From Mycobacterium sp. OTB74 (GTDB lineage: Bacteria > Actinomycetota > Actinomycetes > Mycobacteriales > Mycobacteriaceae): a stretch of 64,000 bases of DNA. Each line of letters opens with the position of its first letter. The stretch's first letter is position 1. Of the stretch, positions 59,379 through 64,000 are shown in pieces. The stretch covers positions 1 through 64,000 of the forward strand of contig NZ_JARXVD010000017.1 in NCBI RefSeq assembly GCF_029892685.1, read 5' to 3'. The translations under genes and the position numbers were made by a program. The notes under the pieces were generated by a model. The model worked only from the letters and a program-made list of their open reading frames with translations. It was not told the DNA's origin and did no database searches.

Positions 59379-61523
59379 ATGACCGATCGCCCTCAGGCGC
59401 TGCTGGATCTGGCACACCACCTTGGGGTGGCCACCGAATACGTCGACTGGACCGGCACTCATCATCTGGTCGGTGCCGACACCCTGATCGCGGTGCTGGC
59501 CGCATTCGGTAAGCCTGCCGATACCGCGGAAGCCTGCGAAACGGCGCTGGCTGAGCACGAACGCGAGTACTGGCAACGCACCCTGACCCCGACCATCGTG
59601 ACCCGATCCGGGCGGCGGTCGAGCTTTTGGGTCCACGTCGCCCACGGCGCTCCGGTCGGAGTGTGGATCCGGCTGGAGGACGGCACCGTCCGCGCCGGGC
59701 TGCATCAGCTGGAGAACAACCGACCACCGTTCGACGTGGACGGTTCACTGATCGGCGAAGCCACCTTCGAACTGCCCGCCGACCTCCCACTCGGCTACCA
59801 CCGATTGCATGTGCAGGCGGGTACGTCCACGGATGCAGAGGCCACCCTGATCGTCACTCCCGACACGCTGCCGATGCCCAGTCGCCTCGGCACCGGCCGG
59901 ACCTGGGGGCTGGCCACTCAGCTCTACAGCGTGCGGTCCGAAAACTCCTGGGGCACAGGCGATCTGACCGACCTGACAGATCTAGCCGTGTGGTCGTCCA
60001 CCAAGCATCACGCGGGATTCATCCTGGTCAACCCATTGCATGCGGCTGCTCCGGTGGCACCGGTCGAGCCGTCCCCCTACCTACCGACGTCGCGGCGGTT
60101 CGGCAATCCGCAATACCTGAGGGTCCAAGCCATCGCCGAATACGCCGACGTCCGCTCCCCCGCAACCCTGCACAAGGCTCAGGCAAAGGCCCAGTCCCGG
60201 GCAGCACGTTCGGAATTCATCGACCGCGACGCGGCCTGGAAATCCAAGCGCGCAGCGCTCAAAGAGGTCTACGAGGTGAAACGGTCGGCAGGCCGGGAAT
60301 TGGCGTATGAAGGCTTCCGGGCCCAGATGGGCCAGGCTCTGGACGAGTTCGCAACCTGGTGCGCGCTGGCCGAAAAACATGGAGCCGACTGGCGCGGCTG
60401 GCCAGAGGAATACCAGCGCCCCGACCACCCCGCGGTTCGTGCATTCGCCGAAAAACACAGCGGCCGTGTCGATTTCCACCGTTGGCTGCAGTGGCAACTG
60501 GACGACCAACTGACCGCCGCTCAGGCGACCGCAGTACAGCACGGCATGGCCCTTGGCATCATGCACGACCTTGCAGTGGGCGTACACCCGGGCGGAGCCG
60601 ACACCTGGGCGCTGCAGGACGCGTTGGCTGCCGGGGTTACCGCCGGAGCACCGCCGGATGAGTTCAACCAGCTCGGGCAGGACTGGTCCCAACCGCCATG
60701 GCGGCCGGACCGATTGGTCGAGCGCGGCTACGAACCCTTCCGTGCAGTTGTCGACGCTGTGCTCCGCCGGGCCGGCGGAGTCCGCATCGACCACATCATC
60801 GGGCTGTTCCGGCTGTGGTGGGTGCCCGATGGCGCGCGGCCGACCGAGGGCACCTACGTCCGCTACGACCACGAGGCCATGGTCGGCATCGTGGCGTTGG
60901 AGGCGCACCGTGCGGGAGCCGTCGTCGTCGGCGAGGACCTTGGCACGGTCGAGCCGTGGGTGCGCGACTATCTGCACGAGCGCGGCCTGCTGGGCACATC
61001 GATCCTCTGGTTCGAGAGCGACCACGACGGGCAGCCGCTACCGGCCCAGTACTGGCGTGAGTACTGCCTGTCGTCGGTGACCACCCACGACCTGCCGCCG
61101 ACCGCCGGTTATCTGGCCGGTGAGCACCTACGACTGCGCCGCGACCTCGGTTTGCTCACTCGCCCGTTCGACGAGGAAGCCGAACTGGATCGAATCGAGC
61201 AGAACAGGTGGCTGGAGCGACTGCAGGAGCTCGGACTGTTGCCGGCCGATGCCACGGCCGATGCCGACCAGATCGTCCGCGCGCTGTACGGCTACCTGGG
61301 CAGAACCCCGTCCCGGCTGCTCACGCTGGCGCTGCCCGATGCGGTCGGCGACATCCGCACCCAGAATCAGCCGGGCACCAGCGACGAGTACCCGAACTGG
61401 CGAGTGCCGCTGAGCGGCCCTGACGGCCATCAGATGCTGCTCGAAGCGGTATTCACCGACCCGCGCGCGAGCGTTTTGGCTCAAGTGCTGTCCAACGCCG
61501 TAACACCCGACCCAGGTCGATGA
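59379..61523 (+). CDS. malQ: 4-alpha-glucanotransferase (amylomaltase/DPE)
   Basis: 714 residues from ATG 59379 (MTDRPQALLDLAHHLGVATEY); the frame is open much further upstream but overlaps the divergent gene. GH77 catalytic residues are visible: D471 in RIDHIIGLFRLWW, E519 in VVVGEDLGTVEPW, and D571 in THDLPPTAGY. An N-terminal extension of about 160 residues, as in other actinobacterial MalQ proteins, precedes the barrel. It transfers maltosyl units between alpha-1,4-glucans in glycogen and maltodextrin turnover. No strong ribosome site is visible. Confidence 0.94.
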   Translation: MTDRPQALLDLAHHLGVATEYVDWTGTHHLVGADTLIAVLAAFGKPADTAEACETALAEHEREYWQRTLTPTIVTRSGRRSSFWVHVAHGAPVGVWIRLEDGTVRAGLHQLENNRPPFDVDGSLIGEATFELPADLPLGYHRLHVQAGTSTDAEATLIVTPDTLPMPSRLGTGRTWGLATQLYSVRSENSWGTGDLTDLTDLAVWSSTKHHAGFILVNPLHAAAPVAPVEPSPYLPTSRRFGNPQYLRVQAIAEYADVRSPATLHKAQAKAQSRAARSEFIDRDAAWKSKRAALKEVYEVKRSAGRELAYEGFRAQMGQALDEFATWCALAEKHGADWRGWPEEYQRPDHPAVRAFAEKHSGRVDFHRWLQWQLDDQLTAAQATAVQHGMALGIMHDLAVGVHPGGADTWALQDALAAGVTAGAPPDEFNQLGQDWSQPPWRPDRLVERGYEPFRAVVDAVLRRAGGVRIDHIIGLFRLWWVPDGARPTEGTYVRYDHEAMVGIVALEAHRAGAVVVGEDLGTVEPWVRDYLHERGLLGTSILWFESDHDGQPLPAQYWREYCLSSVTTHDLPPTAGYLAGEHLRLRRDLGLLTRPFDEEAELDRIEQNRWLERLQELGLLPADATADADQIVRALYGYLGRTPSRLLTLALPDAVGDIRTQNQPGTSDEYPNWRVPLSGPDGHQMLLEAVFTDPRASVLAQVLSNAVTPDPGR

Positions 61524-61576
61524 AGTTTATCGGCCCGCGCATCTGCGCTATGTTCGCAATGCCGGTAGGAGGTCAG

Positions 61577-62065
61577 GTGAACAAGCTGGTAACACTGGCG
61601 GCTGCGGTCGCTGCTTCGGGTGCCGTCGGGCTGGGTTCGGCCGCACTGTTCGGTTCGTCGGTCGCTTCGTCAGATCCGGGCGTGGGTGGCGGGGCCAATT
61701 CGATGAACGTGGTCGGCGAGTCCTACGCCAGGGCTGTGACGATCCTCAAGAGCCAGGGTGTGCGGGCGTCGTTCGGCGGCTCGGTCGGCAGCGACGTCCC
61801 CCAGGCGCAATGCATTGTCAATGAAGAGAAGGCGACCGGTCACGGCCGGATGATCCTGATGCTGGACTGCACCACCAAGGCGGTGGAGAACGCGCAGGCC
61901 GGTGCTCCCGCTGTCGGCGGTGCCCCGGCTGCAGGCGGAGCTCCTGCAGCCGGCGGTGCTCCAGGGCCCAACAAGCTTGGCGGCAACGTGGGCAGCAACG
62001 GCATCACCACAGTGCAGGCAACCCCCGTCGGTCCGCAGCCAGGCATGACCATCCCGGGTATGTGA
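61577..62065 (+). CDS. Small secreted protein with a PASTA-like core
   Basis: 162 residues from GTG 61577 (MNKLVTLAAAVAASGAVGLGSAALFGSSVASSDPG), a good signal peptide preceded by TAGGAGG. An ATG at 61520 overlapping the malQ stop would bury the signal. The mature part has NVVGESYARAVTILKSQGVRASFGG, similar to a PASTA unit, and one disulfide pair (C in QAQCIV and LDCTT). The C-terminus has tandem APAAGG repeats (APAVGGAPAAGGAPAAGGAP), then GPQPGMTIPGM. Related secreted proteins occur in other mycobacteria; the function is unknown. Confidence 0.7.
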   Translation: MNKLVTLAAAVAASGAVGLGSAALFGSSVASSDPGVGGGANSMNVVGESYARAVTILKSQGVRASFGGSVGSDVPQAQCIVNEEKATGHGRMILMLDCTTKAVENAQAGAPAVGGAPAAGGAPAAGGAPGPNKLGGNVGSNGITTVQATPVGPQPGMTIPGM

Positions 62066-62176
62066 CCCCGGTCCGGAAATCCGGTCAACACAAAAACCCG
62101 GTACCGCCGTTCCCAGGTAACCATATAAGCTGATTACACCCAGCGACGGTGCTGGCATATCTGGAGGTGCGGTTCG

Positions 62177-63076
62177 GTGCTGCAACCACGTCGGTTCGAC
62201 AATGAAATTGACCCAGGACCCGTCCAGATCCAGGCCCGCAACGTGCATTTCGCGACGGCCGACAAGCCGATGGCGTGGATTCCCGGGCACCCGGTCGCCT
62301 CGCATGTGGTGAACCTGCTGAACATCCTGCTTCCCGCGGGTGAGCGGTGGTTCATCGAGACCTTCAACGAGGCCCTGCCGCTGATCAAAGATCCAAAGTT
62401 GGCCGACGATGTGCGCGGTTTCATCGGCCAGGAGGCCATGCACGCCGAGGCCCACGACACGGTGATGCACGACTACCTCGTGGACAACGGAATGAATGTC
62501 ACGCCGCTGCTGGACCAGGTCGAGTTCGTCTTCGAGGAAATCCTGGCACCGACGACCACCACCAACCCGCGCCGCAAGATGAACAATCTGATCGAGCGCC
62601 TGTGGTTCATCGCAGCGGTCGAGCACTACACCGCGGTGCTCGGCGACTTCGTGTTGAACTGCACCTGGGACGACTACCACGCCGACCCCGTCATGGTGGA
62701 TCTGTTCCGGTGGCACGGCGCCGAAGAGGTCGAACACCGCTCGGTGGCCCATGACGCCGCGGTGTACTTCCGGGACAGCTACATCGACCGGATCCGCGCC
62801 ATGAGCGTGGTGGCACCCCTAATGTACGTGTTCTTCCAGCGCGGGATGCGGTTCCTGGTCAAGTCCGATCCGCAGTTGAACCTCAGTTGGTGGCAGTCGC
62901 AGCGGCTACGGATGCGCGACTCCAGGCTGGGTCTGCTGCCGAAATACCGCAATCTGCTGCTCTTGCAGACCCTGGAGTACTTCAAGCCGAGCTACCGCCC
63001 AGAGACCATGGGCTCGACCGCGCAGGCAGTGGCGTATTTGGCCAATTCCCCCGCTGCCCGCGCCGCGCACCTGTGA
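62177..63076 (+). CDS. Predicted metal-dependent hydrolase (PF10118), ferritin-like
   Basis: 299 residues from GTG 62177 with CTGGAGGTG upstream. Putative metal ligands are E and H residues in FIGQEAMHAEAHD, in FIAAVEHYTAVL and in WHGAEEVEHRSVAHD, an arrangement of paired ExxH motifs as in di-iron helical-bundle proteins. Pfam calls the family metal-dependent hydrolase, but no reaction is proven. It overlaps the following oxidoreductase gene by 4 bases, so the two may form a di-iron enzyme plus its electron donor, as in stearoyl desaturase-like systems. Confidence 0.8.
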   Translation: MLQPRRFDNEIDPGPVQIQARNVHFATADKPMAWIPGHPVASHVVNLLNILLPAGERWFIETFNEALPLIKDPKLADDVRGFIGQEAMHAEAHDTVMHDYLVDNGMNVTPLLDQVEFVFEEILAPTTTTNPRRKMNNLIERLWFIAAVEHYTAVLGDFVLNCTWDDYHADPVMVDLFRWHGAEEVEHRSVAHDAAVYFRDSYIDRIRAMSVVAPLMYVFFQRGMRFLVKSDPQLNLSWWQSQRLRMRDSRLGLLPKYRNLLLLQTLEYFKPSYRPETMGSTAQAVAYLANSPAARAAHL

Positions 63077-64000
63077 GGACGCGCCGCTTCCGGCCCCGCC
63101 TGGCTCCGCCCAGTGTGCTGGGTCTGCTTCCGCACGACCTTCTGGTCACCGTCGCCGACGTGATGGTCAGCAGCAGCTTCTGGGTGTTCACCGCCGTCCG
63201 CAAACCCCCGGCACGCGCGACAGTCGAACGCACCATCCGGCTGCGGATCGTCGACCGGCAGGTGGTCGCCCACGACCAGGACGTGGTTGCCCTCACCTTC
63301 GTCGAAGCCGACGGGCGCGAACTGCCGCGCTGGCACCCGGGCTCACATCTGGACATCCATCTGCCCAGTGGCCTGGTCCGGCAGTATTCGCTGTGCGGCA
63401 ATCCGGCGGTGCAGGACCGCTATCGAATTGCGGTGCGCCGCATACCTGATGGCGGCGGTGGTTCGATCGAGGCTCACAAGCTCACGGTCGGCGACGTGAT
63501 CACCACCAATGGGCCGCGCAATGCCTTCCCGCTGTCCATTCCCGGTTACGGCTCGCCGACCGGCAGGCTGCGCTTCATCGCCGGCGGCATCGGCATCACC
63601 CCGATCCTGCCCATGCTGGCGAAAGCCGAACGACTGGGCGTCGACTGGTCCATGATCTACACCGGCCGCAGCCGCGAGAGCCTGCCTTTCCTGGACGAGT
63701 TGGCCCGCTTCGGCGATCGGGTGCAGCTCCGCACCGACGACGTCGACGGCCTGCCCACCGCCGACGACCTGCTCGGTGACTGCCCACCCGGAACCGCGGT
63801 GTACACCTGCGGCCCGGCACCGATGCTGACCGCGGTCCGCACCCGGTTGGTTGGCGAAGACGACATCGAATTGCATTTCGAGCGCTTCGCCGCGCCGCCC
63901 GTGCTCGACGGCCGAGAGTTCTCGGTGCAGGTGGCCTCGACCGGACAGGTCGTCGAGGTGGCCGCCGACCAGACCATGCTGAGTGCGTTGACCAAAGCCG
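63073..64000 (+). CDS. Phthalate dioxygenase reductase-like oxidoreductase (VanB type), C-terminus outside the window
   Basis: At least 309 residues; the frame runs open through the last base. GTG 63073 overlaps the previous stop (GTGA). FMN/FAD barrel: PRWHPGSHLDIHLPSGLVRQYSLCGN with the flavin motif RQYSL. NAD domain: RFIAGGIGITPILPMLAKAERLG and YTCGPAPMLTAVR. The end (EFSVQVASTGQVVEVAADQTMLSALTKA) begins a plant-type 2Fe-2S ferredoxin domain whose cysteines lie beyond the window. It would feed electrons to an oxygenase, possibly the product of the gene it overlaps. Confidence 0.88.
   Translation, partial: MRTRRFRPRLAPPSVLGLLPHDLLVTVADVMVSSSFWVFTAVRKPPARATVERTIRLRIVDRQVVAHDQDVVALTFVEADGRELPRWHPGSHLDIHLPSGLVRQYSLCGNPAVQDRYRIAVRRIPDGGGGSIEAHKLTVGDVITTNGPRNAFPLSIPGYGSPTGRLRFIAGGIGITPILPMLAKAERLGVDWSMIYTGRSRESLPFLDELARFGDRVQLRTDDVDGLPTADDLLGDCPPGTAVYTCGPAPMLTAVRTRLVGEDDIELHFERFAAPPVLDGREFSVQVASTGQVVEVAADQTMLSALTKA

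Overview
This window is chromosomal DNA from a mycobacterium, most likely a rapid grower of the Mycolicibacterium type. The evidence is high G+C, frequent GTG starts, an antigen 85 mycolyltransferase, Apa, GarA, SecA2, F420-dependent enzymes and a gene order that from memory follows M. tuberculosis Rv1814 to Rv1869 almost step by step, in inverted orientation. A Lon protease, which M. tuberculosis lacks, argues against the tuberculosis complex. No database search was possible; Rv names are recalled from family knowledge.

Layout. 1-2.2 kb: a broken DDE transposase and a 13E12-type HNH protein (DUF222) with a perfect LexA box. 2.3-8.5 kb: antigen 85B-like protein, quinone oxidoreductase, Lon with a possible HspR site, a Ddn-like protein, the wreck of an ABC permease/ATPase pair, and a TfoX-like protein. 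8.6-16.4 kb: ferredoxin reductase, a thiolase / aldehyde dehydrogenase / double CoA-transferase operon, a CPBP protease and a GlsB protein. 16.6-23.8 kb: apa, modABC, an SDR protein, an F420 oxidoreductase and NDH-2. 23.9-26.4 kb: a decayed urease locus (frameshifted ureA, intact ureB, ureC fused to ureD with ureF and ureG lost) and a thioesterase. 26.6-32.1 kb: an iron-regulated protein between two IdeR-like boxes, blaI-blaR, gnd and guaB1.

32.1-40.4 kb: a proline-rich leader ORF overlapping two CNNM/CBS membrane proteins, a glycosylase-like protein, malate synthase G and a large VWA membrane protein with a collagen-like segment. 40.5-52.1 kb (minus strand): secA2, pgsA2, two DUF881 genes around a small basic protein gene, gcvH, garA, ftsR, a bifunctional nuclease gene, resR, a glycine riboswitch and gcvP. 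This block joins glycine cleavage, GarA control of the TCA cycle, cell division control and accessory secretion. 52.2-59.2 kb: BacA transporter, a KstR-box operon (VOC protein plus steroid-dehydrogenase-like flavoprotein), ArsR/SRPBCC remnants, a secreted protease, a lectin-LysM protein and a sterol desaturase-like protein. 59.4-64 kb: malQ, a small secreted protein, a ferritin-like hydrolase and an oxidoreductase cut by the window end.

The two main themes are gene decay (at least five broken loci) and well-preserved regulatory DNA (LexA, HspR, IdeR, BlaI and KstR candidates, a glycine riboswitch, many perfect hairpin terminators). The best candidate for something undescribed is the structured, proline-rich leader ORF in front of the two CNNM/CBS transporter genes at 32.1 kb.
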